Of a stretch of 64,000 nucleotides of DNA, positions 50,323 to 58,572 are shown in pieces (the first letter of the stretch is position 1; every line of letters begins with the position of its first letter). The notes beneath the pieces are model-generated. The model was not told where the DNA came from. It did no database searches and was given only the letters and a program-made list of their open reading frames with translations. The position numbers and the translations under genes are program-made. The stretch covers positions 1,054,001 through 1,118,000 of the forward strand of contig NZ_CP113066.1 in the NCBI RefSeq assembly GCF_026625845.1. Reading direction: 5' to 3'. Source of the DNA: Agrococcus sp. SL85 (lineage in GTDB: Bacteria; Actinomycetota; Actinomycetes; Actinomycetales; Microbacteriaceae).

Positions 50323-51279
50323 TCAGCGCTCGGCGGCGCGCTCCGCGAGCACGGCGCCGCCGATGGCGGCCGCGTGGCCGCCGAGCTCCGCGAGCACGAG
50401 GCGGCGCGGCTGCGGCACCCCTTGCAGCGGGGCGTGGTCGGCGAGCTCCCGCTCGATCGTCGGCAGCAGCAGATCGGTGCACTCGAGCAGCACGCGCCCG
50501 CCCAGCACCACGACCTCCGGGTCGAAGGCAGGCAGCAGCCGCCGCAGCCCCGCCGCGACCGCGCGGCCCGCGCGCTCGAAGAGCGCGATCGCGGCCGCGT
50601 CGCCGGCCCTCGCGGCGGCGGCGGCGTGCTCGGCCCGCGCGACGCCGTCGGGCGCGAGGGCCACCGCGGCGGGGATGCCGGCCGCGTCGCGCGCGAGCGC
50701 GTTGCCGCCCGCGTAGGCCTCGATGCAGCCGCGGGCGGTGCACGAGCACAGCGGCCCCGACTCGTCGACCGTCACGTGGCCGAGCTCGCCCGCGAGGCCG
50801 TGCGCGCCGATGAGCGGCCGGCCGTCGAGCACGAACGCGCCGCCCACCCCCGTGCCGAGCGCGATGAGGATCGCCGAGCGAGCACCGCGGGCGGCGCCGA
50901 GCGCGGCCTCGCCCACGAGGTAGCCGTTGGCGTCGTTGTCGATCGTGACCGGCACGCCGAGCCGCTCGGCGAGCGCCGCGCGCAGCGCGAACTCGCGCAC
51001 GCCGAGGTGCGCCGCCCAGGTGACGACCTCGCGGTCGACCGTGAGCCAGGCGGCGATCGCGAGGCCCACGGCCCGGATCGGCGGGTGCCCCGCCGCTGCC
51101 AGCTGCGCGTCGAGCTCGCGCACCGCGCCCTCGAGCGCGTCGACGAGCGAGGCGGGGCCCGCGACGGCGTGGGGCGCGTGCAGGCGCGCGAGCACGCGGT
51201 CGTCGCCGACCGCCGCAGCGGGCGCGAGCGCGACCCCGGCGATCTTCGTGCCGCCGATGTCGAGCCCTGCCGTGGTCAT
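50323..51279 (-). CDS. ROK-family sugar kinase (glucokinase-like)
   Basis: The 318-aa protein is a ROK kinase: AGLDIGGTKIAGVAL (phosphate 1), DNDANGYLVGEAALG (catalytic Asp), ALGTGVGGAFVLDG (phosphate 2), ELGHVTVDESGPLCSC and the zinc motif CSCTARGCIEAYAGG. No DNA-binding domain is present, so it is an enzyme rather than a NagC/XylR-type repressor. Glucose or a related hexose is the usual substrate. GGATGGAGGG precedes the ATG. Confidence 0.9.
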   Translation of the reverse strand: MTTAGLDIGGTKIAGVALAPAAAVGDDRVLARLHAPHAVAGPASLVDALEGAVRELDAQLAAAGHPPIRAVGLAIAAWLTVDREVVTWAAHLGVREFALRAALAERLGVPVTIDNDANGYLVGEAALGAARGARSAILIALGTGVGGAFVLDGRPLIGAHGLAGELGHVTVDESGPLCSCTARGCIEAYAGGNALARDAAGIPAAVALAPDGVARAEHAAAAARAGDAAAIALFERAGRAVAAGLRRLLPAFDPEVVVLGGRVLLECTDLLLPTIERELADHAPLQGVPQPRRLVLAELGGHAAAIGGAVLAERAAER

Positions 51280-51354
51280 CCCTCCATCCTGCCGCCTCGC
51301 GCGCCGCCCCGCGGCACGGATGCGCTCCCGAGCCGTCGGCGGGAGGATGGGGCC

Positions 51355-52482
51355 ATGCGCATCCTCGTCACCGCCTTCGAGCCCTTCGGCGGCGACGCCG
51401 AGAACGCGAGCCTCGAGGCGGTGCGGCGGCTCGAGGCCGCCCGCCGCGAGCGGCCGCAGCCCGGCGTCGAGCTCGTCACCGGCGTGCTGCCGGTGACCTT
51501 CGCGGGCGCGGGCCCCGCCCTCCGGGCGCTCGTGGCCGAGCACCGGCCGGATGCCGTGGTGGCCGTGGGCGAGGCCGGCGGCCGGGCCGCGGTGACCCCC
51601 GAGCGCTGGGGCGCGAACGAGGACGACGCGCGCATCCCCGACAACGCGGGCGCGCAGCCGCGCCGCGCGCCGATCGAGCCCGAGGGGCCGTCGCGGCGCG
51701 CGTCCGGCCTCGACGTCGAGGCCCTCGTCGCCGCGATCGAGGACGCGGGGGTGCCGGCGGCCGCGAGCGACGACGCCGGCCGCTTCCTCTGCAACCACGT
51801 CGCCTACCTCGTGGCGGGGCTCGACGTGCCCGGCGGCTTCGTGCACGTGCCGGCGGTGCGCTCCGCCGGGGTCGCGGGCGTCGGCGGCGAGACCGACGCC
51901 GGCGCGGCGCCCGTGGATGCGGGGCTCGGGTTCGACGACCTCGCGCGGGCGCTCGAGGCCGTCGTGGGGGCCGTGGCGCGGGGCGCCGCCCGGGGCGCGC
52001 CCCACCCGACCCGCGCCCGCGTGGATCGCGCCTCCACCGTGGTCGTGGCATCGCCCGCCGAGGCCTACGCCGCGCTCGTCGACCCCGCCGCGCTCGCGGC
52101 CTGGCTGCCGCCCGAGGGGTCGACCGGCACGATCGAGGACTTCGACGGCCGGGAGGGCGGCGGCTACCGCGTGGTGCTGCGCTTCGCCGCGAACGACGAC
52201 ACGAAGACGACCGACGACTCCGACGTCTCGCGCGTCGAGCTGCTGGAGCTCGTGCCGGGCCGCCGAGTGGTGCAGCGCATCCGCTTCGAGACCGAGCTGG
52301 AGCGCTTCGCGGGCGCGATGACGATGACGTGGCTGCTCGAGCCCGTCGCGGCGGGCACGCGCGTGACCGTCGAGGCGACCGACGTGCCGCCCGGCATCGG
52401 CCAGGCCGACCACGAGGAGGGGCTGGGCTCGTCGCTCGCGAACCTCGCCGCGCATCTGCGGCGTCGGGCGCCAGGGGCCTGA
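51355..52482 (+). CDS. Pyroglutamyl-peptidase I fused to an SRPBCC/AHSA1-like domain
   Basis: Residues 1-205 form a C15 cysteine peptidase that removes N-terminal pyroglutamate: MRILVTAFEPFGGDAENAS, AVGEAGGR (Glu73), DDAGRFLCNHVAYL (Cys146) and GGFVHVPA (His164) give the full triad. After a short Ala/Gly/Arg/Pro linker, residues about 219-375 form an SRPBCC (START-like, AHSA1) domain with ASTVVVASPAEAYAALVDPA, AAWLPPEGSTGTIEDFDGRE and TMTWLLEPVAAGTRVTVEAT. These are normally separate proteins; the reading frame through the junction is open and without an AGCCT/AGGCT at the join. GGGAGGATGGGG precedes the ATG. Confidence 0.85.
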   Translation: MRILVTAFEPFGGDAENASLEAVRRLEAARRERPQPGVELVTGVLPVTFAGAGPALRALVAEHRPDAVVAVGEAGGRAAVTPERWGANEDDARIPDNAGAQPRRAPIEPEGPSRRASGLDVEALVAAIEDAGVPAAASDDAGRFLCNHVAYLVAGLDVPGGFVHVPAVRSAGVAGVGGETDAGAAPVDAGLGFDDLARALEAVVGAVARGAARGAPHPTRARVDRASTVVVASPAEAYAALVDPAALAAWLPPEGSTGTIEDFDGREGGGYRVVLRFAANDDTKTTDDSDVSRVELLELVPGRRVVQRIRFETELERFAGAMTMTWLLEPVAAGTRVTVEATDVPPGIGQADHEEGLGSSLANLAAHLRRRAPGA

Positions 52483-52530
52483 GGCCGCACCGCGGCCGCC
52501 CGCCGGTCGAGCGGAGGACGGGCGATGGTC

Positions 52531-52581
52531 CGCCGCCGGTCGAGGAGCGCGCGGCGCAGCCGCACGCGTCACGAGGCCCCC
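52531..52581. repeat. REP-like palindrome, family C, copy 2
   Basis: GCCGGTCGAGGAGCGCGC...CACGCGTCACGAGGCCC matches the element at 3631 closely, with a shortened centre. A further partial copy (CGCCGGTCGAGCGGAGG) lies just before it. It separates the convergent genes ending at 52482 and 52582. Confidence 0.7.
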
Positions 52582-53268
52582 TCAGCGAGCAGCCGCCGCC
52601 GCAGCCGCCGCCCGCGCCACCCACTTCGGCGTCGCGCCCGGCCGGAACGGCGGCACGAGCCTGCCGGCGGCCGAGTCGTCGCGCAGCTGCTCGGCGCGCG
52701 CGACGCGCGTGGGCTCGCGCTTGGCGCTCTGCACCCACACCGTCGTCTGCTTGCGGTAGCCCGGCGTCGCCTCGGCGAGGAAGGCGACCGCGGCGGGTGA
52801 GGCGTCGACGATCGCCTGCAGCGCGTCGGGCAGGGCGACGTCGTCGGGCTGCTCGTGCGAGTACACGCCCACGTCCTCGGGGCGCCGCGCCTCGAAGGCG
52901 GCGATGCCCGCCGGGTGCATGCGGCCCTCGGCCGCGAGCCGCTCGACGTGCGCCACGTTCACGGCCGACCAGATCGAGCGCGCCTTCCGCGGCGTCCAGC
53001 GCTGCCGCCGGGCGTCGTCGTCGATGCGCTGCGAGACCGAGTCGATCCAGCCGAAGCACAGGGCCTCCGGCACCGCCTCGGCCCACGTGAGCCCGCGCGG
53101 CTCGACGTGCTTGGCGGTGAGGCCCATCCACAGCTCGGTCGCCGTGGCGTGGTGCGCCTCGAGCCAGGCGCGGAACTCCGCGGCGTCGCGGAAGAACGTG
53201 GCGGGCCGCTCGGCCGAGCCGCCCGGCGTGCCTGGAGCGCCCGGCTCCGCTGCCGCATCCGTCGTCAT
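52582..53268 (-). CDS. YdeI/OmpD-associated family protein
   Basis: The 228-aa product belongs to the YdeI (bacteriocin-protection / OmpD-associated) family. Typical segments are FRAWLEAHHATATELWMGLT, LTWAEAVPEALCFGWIDSVS, RWTPRKARSIWSAVNVAHVE and the later FLAEATPGYRKQTTVWVQSA. It has no signal peptide and is probably cytoplasmic; the molecular role is unknown. The ATG at 53268 is chosen over an upstream GTG because of the family start. The C-terminus is an Ala-rich tail. Confidence 0.85.
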   Translation of the reverse strand: MTTDAAAEPGAPGTPGGSAERPATFFRDAAEFRAWLEAHHATATELWMGLTAKHVEPRGLTWAEAVPEALCFGWIDSVSQRIDDDARRQRWTPRKARSIWSAVNVAHVERLAAEGRMHPAGIAAFEARRPEDVGVYSHEQPDDVALPDALQAIVDASPAAVAFLAEATPGYRKQTTVWVQSAKREPTRVARAEQLRDDSAAGRLVPPFRPGATPKWVARAAAAAAAAR

Positions 53269-53441
53269 GCGCCCATGCTGGCACGCGCCGCCCACGCCGC
53301 CCCCAGCCGCATCCCCTCCGACATCGCAGGCTCAGCGGCGAGCAGGCGCGACCATCGCGCCCGCACGCCGGAGAGCCTGCAACAGCGGATCGCGGGATCG
53401 CGGGACGGCGGATCGCCGGAGCGGCAGGACGCCGGGTCGGA

Positions 53442-54488
53442 TCAGGCGGCGGCCTCGCGCACGAGCGCCGCGAACGCGTCGACGTCGTCCTCGGCGGTGT
53501 CCCACGTGCACATCCAGCGCACCTCGCGGCCCGTGGCGTCCCAGTCGTAGAAGAAGAAGCGCTCGCGCACGCGGTCGGCGACGCCCGCCGGCAGCTGCGC
53601 GAACACGCCGTTCGCCTGCGTCGGGTAGGCGAAGGCGACGCCCGGCACGTCCTCGACCGCTGCCCGCAGGCGCGCGGCCATCGCGTTCGCGTGACCCGCG
53701 TTCTCGCGCCACAGGTCGCCGTCGTAGAGCGCGAGCAGCTGCGCCGAGATGAAGCGCATCTTCGAGGCGAGCTGCATGTTGAGCTTGCGCAGGTACACGA
53801 GGCCCTCGCCCGCGCCCTCCGAGAGCGTCACGATCGCCTCGGCGCCCATCGCGCCGTTCTTCGTGCCGCCGAGCGAGACGATGTCGACGCCCGCGTCGGT
53901 CGTGACGTCGCGCAGGCCCGCGCCGAGGGCGACGGCGGCGTTCGAGATGCGGGCGCCGTCGAGGTGCACGAGCATGCCGAGCGAGTGCGCGTGGTCGGCG
54001 ATCGCCCGGATCTCCTCGGCCGTATAGAGGGTGCCCAGCTCGGTCGACTGGGTGATCGAGACCGCGAGCGGCTGCGCGCGGTGCTCGTCGCCGAAGCCGT
54101 GCGCCTGCAGGTCGATGAGCTCGGGGGTGAGCTTGCCGTCGGGCGTGGGCACCGTGAGCAGCTTCATGCCGCCGACGCGCTCGGGCGCGCCGCCCTCGTC
54201 GACGTTGATGTGCGCGGTGGTCGCCGCCACGACGCCGCCCCAGCGCGGCAGCAGGGACTGCAGCGCGAGCACGTTGGCGCCCGTGCCGTTGAAGACGGGG
54301 AACGCCTCGGCGCCCTCGCCGAAGTGGCCGCGCACGACCTCCTGGAGCCTCGCCGTGTACTCGTCGGCGCCGTAGGCGCTCTGGTGGCCGCCGTTCGCGG
54401 CCGCGATCGCGTCGAGCACGGCGGGGTGGACGCCGGAGTAGTTGTCGGAGGCGAAGCCGCGGCGGGCGGTGTCGTGGAGAGGCTGCAC
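53442..54488 (-). CDS. Low-specificity L-threonine aldolase-like PLP enzyme
   Basis: This fold-type I PLP enzyme (348 aa) is related to threonine aldolases, which split threonine or allo-threonine to glycine and acetaldehyde. It has GFASDNYSGVHPAVLDAIAA, PVFNGTGANVLALQ (cofactor phosphate loop), HLDGARISNAAVALG (Asp177) and the Schiff-base Lys210 in VSLGGTKNGAMG. The start is GTG 54488 with AGGATGG upstream. It is monocistronic, and the family includes beta-eliminating lyases, so the exact substrate is open. Confidence 0.87.
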   Translation of the reverse strand: MQPLHDTARRGFASDNYSGVHPAVLDAIAAANGGHQSAYGADEYTARLQEVVRGHFGEGAEAFPVFNGTGANVLALQSLLPRWGGVVAATTAHINVDEGGAPERVGGMKLLTVPTPDGKLTPELIDLQAHGFGDEHRAQPLAVSITQSTELGTLYTAEEIRAIADHAHSLGMLVHLDGARISNAAVALGAGLRDVTTDAGVDIVSLGGTKNGAMGAEAIVTLSEGAGEGLVYLRKLNMQLASKMRFISAQLLALYDGDLWRENAGHANAMAARLRAAVEDVPGVAFAYPTQANGVFAQLPAGVADRVRERFFFYDWDATGREVRWMCTWDTAEDDVDAFAALVREAAA

Positions 54489-54562
54489 CCGACCATCCTG
54501 GCACCGCCGCCCCCGAGCGCATCCCGCTCCGCCGCCCGTGCCTGCCCGGTGCTGCCCGCCCC

Positions 54563-54677
54563 GACCGGTCGCTCCCGCCACCGCCCCCCCTCGAGCGGTC
54601 GCGCGTGGCGGCCGAGCGCCGCACGCGGCAGCCGTTGGCGACCGCTCGACGTGGATGCCTGGCGGGAGTGACCGGTC
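54563..54677. repeat. 115-bp nested palindrome (family F)
   Basis: Outer arms GACCGGTCGCTCCCGCCA (54563-54580) and TGGCGGGAGTGACCGGTC (54660-54677) differ at one position. Inner arms TCGAGCGGTCGC (54591-54602) and GCGACCGCTCGA (54638-54649) are perfect. It lies in the 397-bp non-coding stretch 54489-54885, which otherwise holds only short GGCGCGCGGCGTCCGCC direct repeats (about 54795-54840) ahead of the photolyase gene. Confidence 0.85.
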
Positions 54678-54885
54678 GGGAGCGGTCGGGCGGAGGTGAC
54701 CATGCGGGACGAGGAGGGCGGGCGAAGCGGTGCACGGCGGCGGTGTCGCTGGGCGTGGCGTCCGCCTCGGTCGACGCGCGGCATCCACCGCGCGCGGCGC
54801 GCGGCGTCCGCCAGGCGCGGCGCGCGGCGTCCGCCCGGGTCGGCGCGGCAGATCCCGCCCAGGCGGCGCGCGTATCGTCGCCCGC

Positions 54886-56238
54886 ATGCCCGCGCAGATC
54901 GTCTGGTTCCGCCGCGACCTCCGGGTCGCCGACCATCCGGCGCTCGTGGCCGCGGCCGAGGCCGGCGCCGTGCTGCCGGTCTTCGTGCTCGACCCGGTCT
55001 TCGACGGTTCGGGCGACGCCCGCACCGCGGCGCTGCGCACCGCGCTCCACGCCCTCCACCGTGCGACCGACGGCGCCCTCGTCATCCGATCCGGGAAGCC
55101 CGAGCGCGTCATCCCCGACCTCGTGGCCGAGGTGGGCGCCGAGGCCGTCCACGTCTCGGAGGAGACTACGCCCTACGGTCGCCGCCGCGACCGCCGCGTC
55201 GAGCGCGCGCTCGACGTGCCGCTCGTCGCGACCGGCAGCCCCTACGCCGTGACGCCCGGCCGCGTGCGGAAGGGCGACGGCGATCCCTTCCGCGTCTTCA
55301 CGCCGTTCTCGAAGGCGTGGCTCGAGCACGGCTGGCGGGCGCCGGCCGAGCTGCCTGGCGACCACCGCTGGGTGCGCAGGGCCGACTCCGAGGGCCTCCC
55401 GGAGATCCCGGAGGTCGAGGCAGACCTCACCTGGGCGAGCGAGGAGGGTGCGCTCGAGCGCTGGCACGAGTTCCTCGACGACGCGATCGACGACTACGCC
55501 GACGCCCGCGACCGCCCCGACCTCGACGGCACCTCCCGCCTCTCGATCGCGCTGAAGCTCGGCGCCGTGCACCCCCGCACGCTGCTCGCCGACCTCGACC
55601 GCGTCGCGCCGAGGCGGGGCGCCGGGGCCCAGCGCTCGCTCAAGGTGTTCCAGACCGAGCTCGCCTGGCGCGAGTTCTACGCCGACGTGCTGCACCACCA
55701 GCCGCGCTCCGCCTGGCACGACCTCACCGACGCCCTCGAGCGCATGCCCTACGACGAGCCGGGCGACCTCTTCGAGGCGTGGCAGGAGGGCCGCACCGGG
55801 TTCCCGATGGTCGACGCCGGCATGCGGCAGCTGCGCGCCGAGGGCTGGATGCACAACCGGGTGCGCATGCTCACCGCGAGCTTCCTCACGAAGGACCTCC
55901 ACGTGTGGTGGCCGCACGGCGCCCGCCACTTCCTCGACCTGCTCGCCGACGGCGACATCGCCTCGAACAACCACGGCTGGCAGTGGACCGCCGGCACCGG
56001 CACCGACGCCTCGCCGTACTTCCGCGTCTTCAACCCGGTGCTGCAGGGCGAGAAGTTCGACCCCGACGGCGCCTACGTGCGCCGCTGGGTGCCCGAGCTG
56101 CGGCACCTCGAGGGCAAGGCCGCGCACCAGCCGTGGAAGCACGACGACGGCTACGCGCACGACTACCCGGAGCCGATCGTCGACCACAAGGAGGAGCGGC
56201 AGGAGGCCCTCGACCGCTACCAGGCGGCGAAGGGCTGA
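54886..56238 (+). CDS. phr: Deoxyribodipyrimidine photolyase
   Basis: The 450-aa flavoprotein repairs UV dimers with light. The N-terminal antenna domain starts AQIVWFRRDLRVADHPALV; the FAD domain has LDGTSRLSIALKLGAVHPRT, FQTELAWREFYADVLHH, GFPMVDAGMRQLRAEGWMHN, the electron-transfer Trp region and NNHGWQWTAGTGTDASPYFR. These are class I CPD photolyase features. The ATG at 54886 has no strong Shine-Dalgarno and might be a leaderless start. A terminator follows. Confidence 0.94.
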   Translation: MPAQIVWFRRDLRVADHPALVAAAEAGAVLPVFVLDPVFDGSGDARTAALRTALHALHRATDGALVIRSGKPERVIPDLVAEVGAEAVHVSEETTPYGRRRDRRVERALDVPLVATGSPYAVTPGRVRKGDGDPFRVFTPFSKAWLEHGWRAPAELPGDHRWVRRADSEGLPEIPEVEADLTWASEEGALERWHEFLDDAIDDYADARDRPDLDGTSRLSIALKLGAVHPRTLLADLDRVAPRRGAGAQRSLKVFQTELAWREFYADVLHHQPRSAWHDLTDALERMPYDEPGDLFEAWQEGRTGFPMVDAGMRQLRAEGWMHNRVRMLTASFLTKDLHVWWPHGARHFLDLLADGDIASNNHGWQWTAGTGTDASPYFRVFNPVLQGEKFDPDGAYVRRWVPELRHLEGKAAHQPWKHDDGYAHDYPEPIVDHKEERQEALDRYQAAKG

Positions 56239-56286
56239 CGCCGCGCCAGGGGACGCGCGCCCGACCGCGCTCGTGCAGCGCGGTGA

Positions 56287-56333
56287 TGCACCGGACGGCC
56301 CCCTCGGCGATGCCGACGGGGCCGTTCGGTGCA
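56287..56333. terminator. Bidirectional terminator after photolyase
   Basis: TGCACCGGACGGCCCC (56287-56302) and GGGGCCGTTCGGTGCA (56318-56333) pair with one mismatch between the convergent stops at 56238 and 56347. Confidence 0.85.
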
Positions 56334-56346
56334 CGGGAGCGGCGGG

Positions 56347-57066
56347 CTAGCGCGCCTGCGCCCGCCGCACGAGCGTCAGCCAGACCGCGGCGCCGACGGC
56401 GCCGAACGCCGCGATCACGCCCATCCACCCGATCCACGGCATCCGCGCGAGCTCGACGAGCGCGGCGCGGAAGCCCTCGGAGAGGATCGTGGCGCCCGCG
56501 ACCGCGACGACGATCGTCGCGAGCGTGAGCCAGAAGGTCCAGAGGAAGGGCTGCGCCCAGCGGTGGTAGGCCGTCGTGATGGCGGCGCCCACGAGCATGA
56601 CGGCGAGGATGAGCAGGAAGGTCTGCACGAGCGTCTGCCACCACGGCCCGATGCCCGTGAAGTAGGTGTCGAAGAAGCGCACGCCCAGGCCGAAGCCGCC
56701 CGTGGCGAGCTCGATGGCCTTGCCGATCGTGACGACCGTCGCGTAGAAGGCGGCGTTGCCGACGAAGACGAGCGCGGTGCCGAGCGCGAACTCGCGGCGC
56801 GTGAGGCCGAGGCCGAGCGCGAGGGGGAAGTACTGCCCCATCGCGGTGAAGCCGAAGCCGATGAGCGGCCCGAGCAGCGCGAAGATCGCGCCGTTCCACT
56901 GCATGCCGTTGTGCATGCCCGCCCGCGCCTCGGGGCCGCCGACGCCGAGCACGAGCCCGCCGATGACGAGCACGAGCGCGAGCGAGAAGCACATGATGAG
57001 CAGCGGCCACCCGAAGGCCTGCATGCGGTTGACGGTGTGGAGCTGGACGACGTTGCGGATGCGCAT
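56347..57066 (-). CDS. ABC transporter membrane subunit of the GntR-linked module
   Basis: The 239-aa protein has six hydrophobic segments and no ATP-binding motif, and follows an ABC ATPase gene by 12 bp. It begins MRIRNVVQLHTVNRMQAFGW, as in permease partners of YtrA/GntR-regulated ABC systems in actinobacteria. The middle region includes LGLGLTRREFALGTALVFVG. GGAGAG precedes the ATG. Transport direction and substrate are unknown; export of an antibiotic-like or cell-wall-active compound is a common role for such modules. Confidence 0.8.
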   Translation of the reverse strand: MRIRNVVQLHTVNRMQAFGWPLLIMCFSLALVLVIGGLVLGVGGPEARAGMHNGMQWNGAIFALLGPLIGFGFTAMGQYFPLALGLGLTRREFALGTALVFVGNAAFYATVVTIGKAIELATGGFGLGVRFFDTYFTGIGPWWQTLVQTFLLILAVMLVGAAITTAYHRWAQPFLWTFWLTLATIVVAVAGATILSEGFRAALVELARMPWIGWMGVIAAFGAVGAAVWLTLVRRAQAR

Positions 57067-57078
57067 GGTGCTCTCCTC

Positions 57079-57973
57079 TCAGACGGCGGCGACGTCGGTC
57101 GCGCGGGTCGAGGCGTTGGCGGTGGTCAGGTGCACGAAGAGCGCCTGCAGGGAGACGGGGCTCACGTCGAGCCCCGCGGAGGCGGCGGCGCGCTGGGCCT
57201 CGGGCCCGCCCGGCACCGTCGCGGTCGCGAGGGTGCCGAGGGCGGTGCGCTCGAGCACCTCGCGGCCGGCGAGGAAGGCGTCGACGTCGGCCGCGCGGCC
57301 GGAGACCGTGAGGGCGGCGTCGTGCAGCTCGTCGGTGTCGGCGTCGAGCAGCACCCGGCCCTCGTCGAGGATCACGACGTGCTCGAGGAGGTTCGCGACC
57401 TCGTCGATGTGGTGGGTCGAGAGCACGACCGTGCGCGGGTGCTCGGCGAAGTCGGCGAGCAGGCGGTCGTAGAAGAGCCGGCGGGCGACGGCGTCGAGGC
57501 CGAGGTATGGCTCGTCGAAGAACGTCACGGGGGCCCGCGAGGCGAGGCCGACGACGATGCCGATCGCCGAGAGCTGGCCGCGCGAGAGCCTTCTTGATGG
57601 GCCGCTGCACGGGCAGGCGGAACTCCTCGACCAGCTGGTCGGCGAAGCCCTGGTCCCAGCGCGGGTGGGCGCCCGCCGCGATCCGCAGCACGTCGATCGC
57701 GCGGAAGGTGTCGGGGTAGCGCTGCGACTCCTGGATGAAGCACGTCTGCGAGAGCACGTCGACGTTCTCGACGGGGTCGCCTCCGAGCACGCGGGCGGAG
57801 CCGGAGGTGGCGAAGATCTGCCCGGTGAGCAGCTGCATGAGCGTGGTCTTGCCGGCGCCGTTGCGGCCGAGGAGGCCGTGGATGCGGTGCTCGGCGAGCG
57901 CGAGGTCGACGTCGTCGACGGCGCGCACCTCCTTGTAGTGCTTGCTGAGGCCCGTGGTGGTGATGGCGGTCAT
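57079..57973 (-). pseudogene. ABC transporter ATP-binding subunit, frameshifted before the signature motif
   Basis: With one base removed this is a 297-aa ATPase: Walker A GLLGRNGAGKTTLMQLL (near residue 35), a variant signature LSRGQ, Walker B VTFFDEPYLGLD and the His-loop STHHIDEVANLLEHVV. The break is at plus-strand 57587-57591, where the coding AAGCTC reads AAGGCTC, immediately before LSRGQLSAIGIVVGLASRAP. As it stands the product would lose the signature and Walker B. The ATG overlaps the gntR stop (ATGA), and the permease follows. Confidence 0.87.
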
Positions 57974-58329
57974 CGACCCGCCTCCTTCGTGATCATGCCT
58001 GCGAGGTCCTCGGGGGTGATCCCGAGCTGTCCTGCCTCGCGCAGCAGCGGTGCGATGAACTGGGCGGCGAACGCGCTGCGGCGGCGCTCGCGGAGCGCCG
58101 CGGGGGCGCCGGGGGCGACGAACATGCCGATCCCTCTCCTCTTGATGAGCACCCCGGCGTCGACGAGCAGGCCGAGGCCCTTGCCGGCGGTCGCGGGGTT
58201 GATGCGGAGGAAGGCGGCGAGCTCGTTCGTCGACGGGACGGGGCCGTCCTCGGCGTAGGTGCCGTCGAGGATGCCGTCCTCGATCTGCTCCGCGAGGGCG
58301 ACGAAGAGCGGCTTGCTGTCGTCGAGCAC
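57970..58329 (-). CDS. GntR-family regulator, YtrA subgroup
   Basis: The 119-aa regulator has a GntR winged helix (residues about 9-75; FVALAEQIEDGILDGTYAED, VPSTNELAAFLRINPATAGK) and a short C-terminal helical tail, the YtrA layout lacking a ligand domain. The GTG at 58329 follows AGGAGG at proper spacing, which decides against longer readings. Gene order gntR-ATPase-permease, with overlaps, and the 24-bp palindrome at 58400 point to an autoregulated operon. Confidence 0.9.
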   Translation of the reverse strand: MLDDSKPLFVALAEQIEDGILDGTYAEDGPVPSTNELAAFLRINPATAGKGLGLLVDAGVLIKRRGIGMFVAPGAPAALRERRRSAFAAQFIAPLLREAGQLGITPEDLAGMITKEAGR

Positions 58330-58399
58330 GCTGCCTCCTAGGGGGTGTGGGGTTCGGATGTGCGCACATCCGGGAGCGGGCTGCGCATCCTGCTCCGCG

Positions 58400-58423
58400 G
58401 GTTCATTACTCAAGTAATGAACC
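58400..58423. promoter_or_regulatory. 24-bp palindromic operator of the GntR/YtrA operon
   Basis: GGTTCATTACT-CA-AGTAATGAACC is perfectly symmetrical apart from the central two bases and lies 71 bp upstream of the gntR start in an A/T-rich patch unusual for this genome, as expected for a promoter-operator. Confidence 0.85.
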
Positions 58424-58463
58424 ATGGAACTGGGCGTGTGTCAACCGCGGATCGGCGCATCGT

Positions 58464-58563
58464 CGGGCGAGGAGGCCGCGGCGCAGCCGCTGCCGTCGCG
58501 AGACCCGCGCGGCCATTCGGGTCTCGCGACGCGTGCGGCCTCCGGCCGCGCGCTCCTCGACCC
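58464..58563. repeat. Head-to-head pair of family C palindromes
   Basis: A unit GCGAGGAGGCCGCGGCGCAG...GTCGCGAGACCCG (58464-58507) is followed after about 10 bp by its inverted counterpart CGGGTCTCGCGACGCGTGCG...GCGCTCCTCGACC (58518-58562). The pair fills the gap before the stop of the Mn-transport permease gene and may act as its terminator. Confidence 0.7.
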
Positions 58564-58572
58564 GCGAGGTGC

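Noticed and set aside
53370..53440. Short GGATCGC repeats after the threonine aldolase gene as a CRISPR-like array
   Set aside because: The units are 9-14 bp, irregular and without spacers of constant size.
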